A stretch of DNA of 31,685 bases from Chara braunii (taxonomy: Eukaryota > Streptophyta > Charophyceae > Charales > Characeae): assembly GCA_003427395.1 (NCBI GenBank), contig BFEA01000081.1, forward strand, positions 3,139,341 to 3,171,025, written 5' to 3'. Numbering within the stretch: position 1 is the stretch's first letter; the number at the start of each line of letters is the position of its first letter. The notes below the pieces were generated by a model that was given only the letters and a program-made list of their open reading frames with translations, was not told the origin of the DNA and made no database searches. Position numbers and translations under genes: made by a program. Positions 7,752 through 16,841 of this stretch are shown here, in pieces.

Positions 7752-9362
7752 CTTGAATTCCTTAAGCTTTATTTTTTTTTTTCTCTCGTTGTCCCCTTTG
7801 TTCTGTTTGGACAAAGCTTCGTATTGTTTCTATCACTTCTTCACTTTCTATCCTCACTTCTTCCATTTCATTGATACACCGTTTGTGTCATAAAGCCCAC
7901 AATATCGCTTTCCTTCCTAGATGAAAGAAGTTACTTTGGAATTCCGATAAATCTATTAATTGAAGGTTCTAATATCCTAGTAAAATTGCTCTCTAGTCCC
8001 AGGGCCACTCTAGGCCAGTGAATCTTCTCCACACACAATCCCATCGTCTCTATAACAAGACCGCACCTGGGCATTGTAAGAAGATGTGTTCAATTGTTTC
8101 CCTGATTTTCCTTTTAGGGAAGGCCTTCACACAAGAGTTACACCATGGCAGGGCCACCCCTTTTTGCTCCAATGTGGAATGGTCTATTAACCAGTCCTTC
8201 GTTGGTAGCCATCTGTGCACTATCTGCCATTGCAAGGATGCAAACTTGGCAGACCTTTCCCTTAATCCCTGGCACCACTTGACTGGTTTAATCTCCTCCT
8301 CATATATATTCAGGTGTCTTTGCCATCTACTTTGCACCATCTCTAGAATGTTAACTTTAGGGCGCATTAGTCTGTAAGTTGCGTTAACTGATAATGATTG
8401 TAGCCGTACTGGTTTGCATCTCCTGTTTGATCGCCATAACCAGTCTACAGAATCTATTGGGAGGTCTGGGATCGGATACTGAGGAAGATATGCGACCCAT
8501 TCCTTGGTCTTTGAGACGTACAGTACCCTTACTCTATTCATTTATTGGAAAGGGACATAAGTTACCATATCCTGATCCTTCCTTGAGATCCTATTGTCAT
8601 TGTGAATTTTGAATAAGTTGATCAGAGCGCCCTCCTCCTGTACATCCAATTTTTGCCCTATTGTCGTTGAGTTGTGTTGTTTGAACACTCTCACCCAATC
8701 TGCCACCCGAAATACAGCACCCTCTTTCAAGGAAGTTATCCAGGATAGAGGTATGGCTGAAATTATTTCATCCAAACGATCCAGGAGCTTATGTGCATAC
8801 TTAATTTCTTTTCTGAGTATCTCTATAGATTCCAACTCCTTTGTTCAGTGTTTCATAGATCCTTGACTCTAATTACCCCATTCTTTACCCACGTGGACCA
8901 TGGAGAATCTGAGCTAATAAATACCCTCCCGTTTTGGTCCGTGATCCGTCGGTTCCCAAACAAGGGCTGATGTAGGATTTCCTCATACCTTGTCGGTGTT
9001 CTCTTGTTAGGTAAAGGCAATTCCCGCCAATATCTTAGTTGGTTTGACCAGAAACCATTGTGACTTAGGTCTTTCCTTGCCTTCCCTCTTGATCCTGGTT
9101 CCATTGACTGCATCTGGGCTCGAGGGATGGTCCAAAATCTATCCTTCACCCAGGTGAGAGGATGAATCTCCTTAATTGTTTGTGGTGCCAATCTTCGGAT
9201 TTGTTCCAGCGCCAGATCTTGCCATGGCAGGTCCGTGGCCAGAATCAAGTGTTTTAATACTTGTAGTGCTAAAGCCTTGCATTGGGTTTTTGGGTCAATA
9301 AGACCCAACCCACCTTTATCTTTAGGCTGAATTACAGTATGCCAGACCACCCTTGGGGATCA

Positions 9363-9381
9363 TGAATCACTCCTATAAGAT
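9363..9381. repeat. Target-site duplication, right, LINE copy B
   Basis: TGAATCACTCCTATAAGAT; partner of 6676-6694 with two mismatches. Confidence 0.8.
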
Positions 9382-9435
9382 CTGGCATCATTCTCGGCCT
9401 CATTTTTTCATATTTTATTTGGAATGGTCCCGGGT
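9382..9435 (+). repeat. Dispersed repeat X, copy 2, right part
   Basis: CTGGCATCATTCTCGGCCTC through TGGTCCCGGGTA continues the repeat cut at 6694 and matches 4637-4690. Confidence 0.8.
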
Positions 9436-9601
9436 ATTGGGAGAGAGATGGATTCGGAGAGGGAGCTACAACATCGACGGCGGAATGGCTTATCATACTG
9501 GGGGAGGAATGCAAGCAACTGCGGACTATACTTGGGGTGCTCATGCTGCGGTGGCAAGAGGGGGGGAGATCGATGGGGGGGGGATCTCTGTGGAGTAGTC
9601 G

Positions 9602-10579
9602 TTGGAAGACAAGACCCAGGAGATGCTAGACATCATGTGGGAGCTGGAGGAGGGGCCGGATCCCCGGCTCGAGGCCTACATCGACTGGAGGCGGGCGGAT
9701 GATAAGATGGGCATCTGCAAAACCCTCTTTATAATGGGTCGCAGTCTCCACCATCAGCTGAAGAATCTGTAGGGAACGGGCAAGATGAGTGACAAGGGCG
9801 ACAAGGACGACTGGTGGGAAGGCGGATTCGAGACCGGCGAAGATAATTGAGGCGACAACACCAACAATAGCAAGGATAACAACAACAACAGCAACAACAT
9901 TAATAACACCGGCATCAAGGATATTGACAAAAATGATGGCGACAACAACAACAATAACAATGATAACATACGTGACAACAACAACAACAATGGCGATGAC
10001 TGTGGCAGCGATGACCATGGCAGCGATGACCATGGCAGCAGCGAGGTGGTGAACGGCGCCCATGTATCTCAGGTCATCATCAACATGATGGGAGAGATGC
10101 CGGAAGCGGATGCGGTGGGAATTGGAGCTTACAACAACAACAACGACAACAACAACAACAACAACAATGACGATGGCGGCTGTGACGATGATGGCGGCAG
10201 TGACAACCATGGCAACAACAACAACAACAACAACAACAATAACAACGACTACAGCGGCAGCGACGTCCACGGCAGCAGTGGTGTTGAGAGCGGTGTCTGG
10301 GCATCTCAGATCATCATCAGCATGATGGGAGAGATGCCACAAGCGGACGTGGTGGGGATGGGGGATGCCAACAACAACAACAACGATGATGGCGGCAGCG
10401 ACGACGACGGCGGCAGCGACGATCACGGCACCAGCGGGGCAGAGAGCAGCAGCATGATGGGAGAGATGTCGCATGCTGACGTGGTGGGGATTGGGGTTGA
10501 CACGGATAAGAGGCTTACCATCTCCCCCCCCTTCCCCTCCTTCAACCCCGTTGTCTGGCTGAGGATAGGAGTAGGATAG
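9602..10579 (+). pseudogene. Asn/Asp-rich repeat protein frame (two stops), unknown
   Basis: One plus frame runs through with stops at 9770 and 9848. Before the first stop is a helical stretch (LEDKTQEMLDIMWELEEG...); an ATG at 9785 begins a short charged piece. From about 9851 the frame has long Asn runs and DDGGSDDDGG linkers, with three copies of a block around MMGEMPEADAVGIG (10087, near 10324 and near 10455). It ends PPFPSFNPVVWLRIGVG. Codons within the Asp/Gly/Ser linkers vary, which suggests past coding. I do not recognise a family. It lies between repeat X and a LINE-type hairpin tail, so it may be cargo of a non-autonomous element. The opposite strand is also open over this stretch, which lowers confidence in the strand. 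Confidence 0.35.
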
Positions 10580-11366
10580 TCGATGTTGATTGGGTTGCCC
10601 GACCCGCAATATCAATCAACAACAGGGTACTGATCGCCCCGTGGGATGGAGGTGGGCTGGTTAGGGACTAGAATGCAGGTGGTCAATCCTTCCCTTGCGC
10701 AGGGAAGTAATCAATGCCCCTGCTCTCTTTGGACAATGGGTAATGGAAGCTGCACTTGCCGTCCAGATCACACAGATTACATCATTGATAAGAATCACAC
10801 ACATCATCTCTTTGTTAGGGTTTCGGGTTATTGCATAAAGGAAGCTGGACTCGACGTCCAGATCACACATATTACATCACTGATAGAGATTCGTGCTTAG
10901 TCTTGATTGATAAAGATCATACGCATCACATCATTGTTAGGGTTTCATGTTTGCATTTTGATACATACAGAACACGTATATCACATACATCACATACATC
11001 ACATACATCGCACATACATCACATCTTTGTTAGGGTTCCGTGGATTGTTGTACATATATAGAGATACTGTAGATCAGATGGATTACATAGGTAGATGGAG
11101 CTGTCAACACATCTCTATCTAGGGACGCTGGACCCGATTTCCAGCAGATACATTCACATCACTGTACAGGGACGCTGGACCTGATTTCCAGCAGATACAT
11201 TCTCATCATTGTACAGGGACGCTGGACCTGATTTCCAGCAGGTGTAGCTCCCCACCAATAGATGGAGCCTTTGACACCGGGACCTACTTACCGGGGATGC
11301 TCTTATCACCTCGTTAAGTAGGTTTCCCGTATACGAAGTTAAAAAAAAAAAAAGAAAAAAAAAAAA
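10580..11366 (+). repeat. LINE-type 3' hairpin tail with expanded SL1 modules and A-tail
   Basis: SL0: CTTCCCT-TGCGC-AGGGAAG (about 10687-10706), followed by TAATCAATGC. Two SL1 variants follow, near 10748 and 10843 (period 95; the second is CTGGAC-TCGAC-GTCCAG). Then three SL1 units start at 11122, 11169 and 11216 (exact 47-bp period), and SL2 GCTCC...GGAGC lies at 11247-11268. In SL3, 11279-11290 (GGGACCTACTTA) pairs with 11315-11328. An interrupted A tract follows at 11341-11366. A CATACATCACATACATCACA microsatellite lies near 10980-11020. Confidence 0.7.
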
Positions 11367-11514
11367 GGCTTCTTTTATGTTGTTATATTCATGGATTTGC
11401 GGTTTTTCGATGCCAGAACGACGCNAAGTTAAAAAAAAAAAAAGAAAAAAAAAAAAGGCTTCTTTTATGTTGTTATATTCATGGATTTGCGGTTTTTCGA
11501 TGCCAGAACGACGC
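11336..11514. repeat. Exact 89-bp duplication flanking a single N
   Basis: 11336-11424 is repeated without change at 11426-11514 with one N at 11425 between. Identity across a homopolymer-containing stretch beside an N looks like overlapping contig ends left unmerged, not biology. Confidence 0.85.
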
Positions 11515-11715
11515 TGGCCGGTGCTGGGGAGTTGCCCTGTAACCTGTTGATAGCAGGAGCGTGAGGCCTGGTAGAGAGATCTGGGGATGCCTTGGGGCGG
11601 GCATTCCAAGGGAAAACCAAGGGTTGCTGTCGGAACGACGCTGGCCGGACCCGGGGTGAGTCGTGTTGCCCAGTAACCTAGCAGGGTGGGGGCATGAGGC
11701 CTGGGAGAGCTCGGC
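11504..11715 (+). repeat. Two diverged tandem units, 127-bp period
   Basis: GAACGACGCTGGCCGG starts at 11506 and 11633. Both continue through GTTGCCC.GTAACCT and GTGAGGCCTGG/CATGAGGCCTGG to AGAGAG.TC-like ends. Function unknown. Confidence 0.7.
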
Positions 11716-12021
11716 AGGGAATAAGACAGTGTTAGAGAATATTAGAGGCCTTTATTAGGGATTCCGGGGGTTCTGAGCATTCGAAGGACTTCTGTGGCTC
11801 TCCTTTTTGACTTAATAATTGCTGCTTGAGTAGCCTAGCAATTGGTCAGCAGTTATCCATGTTTTTCCTAAATTTTCCTGAACTCCTTCAATAGTTCTCA
11901 GATTTTTGCTTCTTCTTCTTCGTCTTCTTCTATCCCGTCCCCACAGCATCCATACACCCTTGCGGCAGCATACTTCAGTCTCCGGTGCCCCTCCGGGGAC
12001 TGAACATCACTCCGGCAGCAA
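11716..12021. other. No gene seen
   Basis: Contains a TTCTTCTTCTTCGTCTTCTT pyrimidine run near 11907 and a small CCGGTGCCCCTCCGGGG hairpin near 11980, similar to one in LINE copy A's UTR (near 5406). Probably diverged LINE UTR. Confidence 0.4.
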
Positions 12022-12245
12022 ATGTTGGTACAGCGCTGGGAATTTAGGACAGACTATCAGGAAGGTCGGCTGCACGGTTAAACCCCCCAGCTACTGGGGC
12101 AGTCAATGCTGGCAATCAGGACTGATCAACACTTGCAATAAAATGTTGATACAGCGCTGGAAATATAGTACAGATTATCAGGAAGATTGGTTGCACAGTC
12201 AACCCCCCAGCTAATGGGGCAGTCAATGCTGGCAATCAGGACTTC
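12022..12245 (+). repeat. Tandem SL0-bearing units, 121-bp period
   Basis: ATGTTGGTACAGCGCTGG at 12022 and ATGTTGATACAGCGCTGG at 12143 start two units. Each holds a CCCCCAG...TGGGG stem followed by CAGTCAATGCTGGCAATCAG, the SL0 pattern of the LINE tail. Confidence 0.75.
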
Positions 12246-12325
12246 TAAGAGGAGACTCATGGTTTTCTAAATTCCTATAGATATTCTTAGTTAAAAAAAA
12301 GGGGGGTGGAGGAACCAGGGCATCG

Positions 12326-12595
12326 CAGCAGGGATCTAGCAACAGATTCAGGGTGACGAGGTTCCCCCCTCCCTCCAATAGCCTGCTCAGTCAATCCCCT
12401 GGTTCCCAGGGTAATCAATGCTGGCAGGAATCTCCCACAATTTGTTTCTCTCATATGACACTGGACCCGTTTTCCAGCAGGTGATGCTCCCCACCAATAG
12501 ATGGAGCCTCTCCCCAGGTGCTAGTGGTGTCTGCTCTTATCAGCACCACTAACACTGGCTGGCGCGTGTTTAAAAAAAAAAAAAAAAAAAAAAAA
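12326..12595 (+). repeat. LINE 3' UTR hairpin module with A-tail
   Basis: Upstream GGGTGACGAGGTTCCC, then SL0 CCCTGG-TTC-CCAGGG (12397-12411), SL1 CTGGA...TCCAG (12461-12477), and SL2 GCTCC...GGAGC (12486-12507). SL3 pairs 12514-12529 with 12544-12558 with few mismatches, followed by a 24-base A-tail (12572-12595). This is the cleanest full module. Its 5' limit is unclear and may include 12022-12245. Confidence 0.8.
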
Positions 12596-12624
12596 GTTAT
12601 CAGATTGCTCTTAGCCGAAGCCAG

Positions 12625-12750
12625 GTAATGGCCCTGGTATTTCAAATGACTTGTATAATTCTATATGGGACACTGGGCCCGGTTCCCAACATGTGCTGCT
12701 CCCCACGAATAGACTGCCAGTGGAGCATTTGTCCCAAAAGAAAAAAAACA
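12625..12750 (+). repeat. Diverged LINE-tail remnant
   Basis: SL1 here reads CTGGG...CCCA, so both arms differ from the usual GCTGGA/TCCAGC. SL2 is expanded (GCTCCCCAC...GTGGAGC, 12700-12728). It matches the minus-strand remnant at 14737-14860 more closely than the main group, indicating a subfamily. Confidence 0.6.
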
Positions 12751-13361
12751 CAAAAAAAAAGGTTCCACCTTCTACCCAGATTTTCCCTTCTGGGTGTTGA
12801 TCTTCATAATCCACACTCGGAAACCAAGGATGTGTGCCAGTGGGAGGTCTCTCCTCAGGCTCGAGGGGGCGATGTTATTACTAACCCTTCGCAGTTTACC
12901 CGCCCCGCCCCCTCCCCCTCCCCCCCCAAAGCACGTGTCGAACCCAGGTCAAATACATCCTTAAAAAAAAAAAAAAAAAAAAAAAAATACATTTTTTATT
13001 ATTCCCCTTCCTGCTTTATCATAATGCTGCTTCAACATCGTACCGGGGTTGAGGTCCCACTTGCCTGGATTGGTCGTCCTGAAACGGGATTAAAAAAGGC
13101 AAAAAACGAGCATCCACCGGAAATACAGAGCCCACCTAGCTGGAATTTTGCCTCTGTGAGCTTCAACACTTGTGGGACTCCACTTTGGGCAAACAGAAAA
13201 ACATGTTACTTGCTTCTTTGTTCTTGGAAAGATACAGTGCGCAGATTTTTCTTTTCAAGTCCAACCAGTTCAATTATCCGTAGAATCTGGACAGGAACCC
13301 CACAAATAGATCGGAGCTTAAAGAAAAAAACCAAAAAAAAAAAAACAATGATTATCCCTTG
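12751..13361. other. No gene seen; A tracts
   Basis: Contains A tracts near 12748-12760, at 12962-12987 and near 13334-13346, and a C-rich run near 12900-12928. Nothing in the ORFs is recognisable; they run through homopolymers. Confidence 0.4.
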
Positions 13362-13828
13362 CACTGCCTAACTCAGTTGGTAAGGCACGCAAGTGGCATT
13401 CAGGAGGTCTTGGGTTCAATCCCCATTGGCCTCATGTACCTTCCTGGGCATGCTTGGCGCCCAGTCGGTAAGGCACGCAAGTGGCATTCAGGAGGTCTTG
13501 GGTTCAATCCCCATTGGCCTCATGTACCTTCCTGGGCATGCTTGGCGCCCGCCACCTAGAGATAGCACGTTGGTCCCCCCCAATTGGCATTCAAAAGCAG
13601 TCTCTGCTGATGTTCATAGGGGGAGGGGTAATAGGGGAGGCACAGCGACTGGCGACTCATGATGATGCTAGGTCCCTCTGCCACCGGCTGTCCCCTGGCC
13701 AGTGTCCCCCGTTGGGGGTTCCCTGAAGGCAATCAAGGCCACCAATATTGAATTTACCTGGGCTGGTTAGTCCTATGATAATAACTCAAGGCCATCGCCC
13801 TTAAAAAAAAAAAAAAAAAAAAAAAAAA
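13362..13828 (+). mobile_element. tRNA-derived SINE copy 2 with duplicated head
   Basis: The head CTAACTCAGTTGGTAAGG (A box-like) and GGTTCAATCCC (B box-like) match SINE copy 1. An 88-bp segment of the head is tandemly repeated almost exactly (13379-13466 and 13467-13554). The second unit keeps the B box but only part of the A box. The body matches copy 1 as far as GTCCCCTGGCC; beyond it the 3' ends differ. A 26-base A-tail follows at 13803-13828. No clear target-site duplication was found. Confidence 0.85.
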
Positions 13829-13854
13829 GTGTACGGACTTTCTTGCTGCACCGT

Positions 13855-13948
13855 GTAGGACGTATTTGATTTGGCCAACAAAGGGAAAAGGTGGGGACTT
13901 TGTAGGATGTAGTCGATTTGGACAACAAAGAGAAAAGGTGCGGACTTT
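13855..13948 (+). repeat. Two tandem 47-bp units
   Basis: GTAGGACGTATTTGATTTGG and GTAGGATGTAGTCGATTTGG start units at 13855 and 13902, each ending GGGACTTT or CGGACTTT. Function unknown. Confidence 0.7.
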
Positions 13949-14690
13949 CTTATGAAGTCCGTCCTTTTCTTTTTTTTCCTTTCTGTCTGAGTTCCCTCTT
14001 CTGTCTGAGACCTGCAATATCTTCTGATTGAGTCCTATCCACACTTTTTCACTCTGCAAATGTTCCTGCACTTAGTCTAGGAGTTTTCTAGGGTGCATCT
14101 GACCTCATCTCCTGACATATACAGTCAAAATGGCCCTTTGTCAGTACTATGCCCTAAGCTATTAAGTTAGTTAGGGCCCACAGTTCTCTTATTAACTTAT
14201 TATAGTCCTGTAGCTGACAAAAAAAATGATCCAAAGGGGCTGATCACAACATTGCGAAAGAATCCTCTGAGTCCTTCGCCTTCCAGTTGCGGTGACGACC
14301 ATCATCATCATCAGATGATGATGTCATATGATAAGCTTATCCATGTCACTGTGCATTGCTGTAAATATGTCCTTGCTGCACCGCCCACGAAAAGCCAATA
14401 TTCGGAATGAATCTGAACCCTGTCGTAGTCCCGGTACATTCAAAATGTTGGCGTTTAACGAGTGGTGCGGCGAGTCCCTATGAGGTGTTAAACTTCGTCC
14501 CTAAATTGAACATTCTGTCCCCAAATTGAACCTGCGGGCCGACAAGTGGGGCCCGGAGGCTCAATTCTGGGAGAAAGGTCCTTCTAGACACACATTGCGT
14601 TCCGCTCTAGGGAGAAGCATCAGTGTAAACAGGTGTGGACGAAGCGGAAGCGAGAACGTCGGCTTGAGTAACGCAAACATTGGTGAGAAT
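13949..14690. other. No gene seen
   Basis: Includes a CATCATCATC/TGATGATG mini-palindrome near 14290-14322 and two short CCCTAAATTGAAC / CCCCAAATTGAAC repeats near 14500-14530. Nothing else is supported. Confidence 0.4.
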
Positions 14691-14870
14691 CCAATGCCCA
14701 GAAAACCTAAGGGTTCCTCCGCAAGGTTCGTCCACGGAGGCTCCAATCTATTCATGGGGAGCAACACGTGCTGGGAACCAGGCCCAGGGTCCCATATAGA
14801 ATATACAAATGGTTTTTTTGAAATACCAGGGATAGACCTTGATGCTTTCATCTCAGTGCTCCTGGAGTCA
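14690..14870 (-). repeat. LINE-tail remnant, minus strand
   Basis: Minus strand: CTGGG...CCCAG SL1, a GCTCC...GGAGC-like SL2, then CCTCCG...CGGAGG in the SL3 position. Upstream (right) flank TATTTCAAA and CTATATGGGACCCTGGGC match the remnant at 12639 onward. No A-tail. Confidence 0.6.
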
Positions 14871-14906
14871 AACGCATGAGCACCTTGAATTCCCTAACCT
14901 GAAACC

Positions 14907-15017
14907 CTACCGTCTTCCCCCGAACACAATGCACCCCCATTCTGACTGTATCTGGCCTGAAACATACTTTGTATACTTTCCTTTTCAGGGTGCATTATGT
15001 TCGGGGGAAGACGGTAG
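14907..15017. repeat. Foldback: 30-bp inverted repeat with 51-nt loop
   Basis: The arm at 14907-14936 (CTACCGTCTTCCCCCGAACA...) is the reverse complement of 14988-15017 except for one base. Transcribed, it would give a long hairpin of microRNA-precursor or MITE-like form. No coding sequence lies within it. Confidence 0.85.
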
Positions 15018-15500
15018 TTTGGAGGACGTAAGGACAGCAGCCCATTGTCTCTTGCCCGTCGAATAGCTCAGCTGGTTTCATGCCAGAGTTGAACTGTGCA
15101 ATAACCCGCTCAAATATGCATATGTCGTCGTCTAAGGGCCACCCGCAGGCCACAATACGGCCCTCAGGCCCTCCGTCCGACCAAGGGGCACAGAACCGGG
15201 CCCCTGAAATGTGACTTCAGAGGCCCTGCGCCCGAAAGTTGACCAAAGTCAAGTGCCTGTCGGAATATCGAGGCCACGAGTCAAAGTCTTCATGGACCCA
15301 GCCCAGGCCATCGGTCAGACACACACACCTGGTTGTATGCAGGTATCCAGGCAGCATTCGGTCCAAGTGGAGGTCTGCAACTGTACCAGATCCAGGCCGT
15401 CGGCTGGGATTCAATCTGAGCCTCCGTAGGTGGGAGACCGGAGGAAGGTCAACTTCGTCAACTATACTACATATTGACCCTTCCCTGATGTATTCTAAGT
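15018..15500. other. No gene seen; faint tRNA-like boxes
   Basis: TAGCTCAGCTGG near 15063 resembles an A box, and GGGATTCAATCTGAGCC near 15408 resembles a B box, but they are too far apart for a tRNA. The stretch could hold an old tRNA-derived SINE. Confidence 0.3.
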
Positions 15501-15655
15501 TCATGCTGTATAAGGGACGCTGGACCCGTTTTCCAGCAGGTGATGCTCCCCACTAATAGATGGAGCCTCTCCCCCGGTGCTCGTGGTGGCTGCTTGTACC
15601 AGCATCACTAACACCGGAGGGGATGTTTTTTCTATAAAAAAAAAAGAAAAAAAAA
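15500..15655 (+). repeat. LINE 3' UTR hairpin module with A-tail
   Basis: GGGACGCTGGACCCG SL1 at 15514, SL2 GCTCC...GGAGC, and SL3 pairing 15574-15588 (CCGGTGCTCGTGGTG) with 15603-15617 (CATCACTAACACCGG). A tract broken by one G at 15636-15655. The outer SL3 pairs differ from the 12514 copy on both arms. Confidence 0.8.
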
Positions 15656-15699
15656 GACCCTGCCCCGGGCAGTCAACATTCAGTCTTGCCTTGCTGACT

Positions 15700-15760
15700 T
15701 GACGCTGGCACGACGCTGGCTTGATGCTGACGCTGGCAAGACGCTGGCTCTACGCTGGCA
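15700..15760 (+). repeat. ACGCTGGC short tandem cluster
   Basis: ACGCTGGC occurs five times, starting at 15702, 15713, 15730, 15741 and 15752, mostly 11 bp apart. Confidence 0.75.
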
Positions 15761-15834
15761 TTGTGCGACGACGACGCGAGACTCCTGCATTCGCGTGCTA
15801 GCGCCTCCCTGCTTCTGGCGCCAGCTGTCTTCTT

Positions 15835-16628
15835 GTATGCTGACGTGGCACTTGTCACGCTGTCTTCGACATTGCTGACATGGCGCATGCCACACCGCCG
15901 TCATTGCTGATTGGGATGCGACCAGGAGGGAGATCGTTGTCTGTGGGATTGATTGAGAGAGAGAGGGGATTTACCTATGGATGCTGTCGGCATTGTGCGC
16001 TGCAGAGACGTCTTCATGGGAGAGTTGTGCCTAGGTGGCACTTCGATGTGATCAGATCTCGTCAGGCTCATTTCTGGGACACTGTTTGATGACGTGAAGG
16101 GGAGGAGAAGCCTGAAGAAGAAGAGGGGATTGAGGGGTTTCTATCTACATGGACATTGATGGATACTTTCTCTTCCACCTCTTAAGTCTATCCTCCCCCC
16201 CTCCTCCTTCGTCTTCTGGTTACGAGACATTGTATCACAGATCACATTCATGATTATTGGGGAACATTTATCAGCACTGAGTTATTTGTTTTTTTTTTTT
16301 TAATCTTGTATTCGACACTTGACGAGTTTCCTCCAGACTGGGTTCATTACAATTTGGTAGCAGAGCTTACCTTCTTCGTCGCGATCTGCTGTTGTGCGCC
16401 GCCATGCGCAAAGGTAAGGTGGGAGGTGTCGCACGTTGATTGAATCTCGTCTATAGACGCGTGCGATTTTTATGGCAATGTAGACATTGATGCGCGCGCA
16501 CTTACCCACAGAAGATGATGACGTGAACTGAAGACAGCTACATTGCTGATGTGGTGCATTGTTTCTAACGTGGCGATCAGATACCGGCAAGAGCATCGTT
16601 GGCTGTGGCGCTGACGTGGCGCTGGACA

Positions 16629-16681
<53 letters not shown>

Positions 16682-16763
16682 NNNNNNNNNNNNNNNNNNN
16701 NNNNNNNNNNNNNNNNNNNNNNNNNNNNNNNNNNNNNNNNNNNNNNNNNNNNNNNNNNNNNNN

Positions 16764-16841
<78 letters not shown>

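Larger units (their letters stand above)
7058..9357 (-). pseudogene. LINE ORF2, post-RT part and C-terminus (broken, copy B)
   Basis: Minus-strand pieces follow colinearly. 9350-8853 is a connection region (WHTVIQPKDKGGLGLIDP). 8835-8545 continues after a frameshift. 8541-8053 holds a zf-RVT-like zinc-binding region, with PWCNSC then ETIEHIFLQCP. A TAG at 8052-8050 and a frameshift in an A run near 7783 follow. Then comes a Lys/Glu-rich stretch and the C-terminal extension EWLGDAA...KWDYQIIFQNW...DPFPPAPLALVDLEW, ending at 7058. The zinc-finger region downstream of RT is typical of plant-type L1 ORF2; the extension is not one I recognise. RT and endonuclease are missing through truncation. 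The SINE at 7331-7736 sits inside the frame. Confidence 0.8.
6695..9362 (-). mobile_element. LINE copy B, 5'-truncated, minus strand, with SINE inside
   Basis: The insertion into repeat X is defined by the 19-bp target-site duplication. On the minus strand it carries the post-RT part of ORF2, the zinc-finger-like region, the C-terminal extension, then a 3' UTR with three SL1 hairpins and SL2. Oddly, the homopolymer at the 3' end is A on the plus strand (6697-6720), so it reads T on the element's own strand where an A-tail is expected. Confidence 0.8.

Noticed and set aside
9626-10615. Open 329-codon minus-strand frame, rich in Val and Ala
   Set aside because: It is the complement of AAC/GAC runs on the other strand. 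No domain is visible, and the plus frame has a more protein-like repeat. I could not exclude it fully.
10810-11040. Interstitial telomere: GTTAGGGTT occurs three times
   Set aside because: No tandem TTTAGGG array; each occurrence belongs to a longer diverged repeat.
12628-13371. 247-codon ORF
   Set aside because: It runs through A tracts, a LINE-tail remnant and unrelated sequence, with Lys runs from homopolymers. Chance frame.
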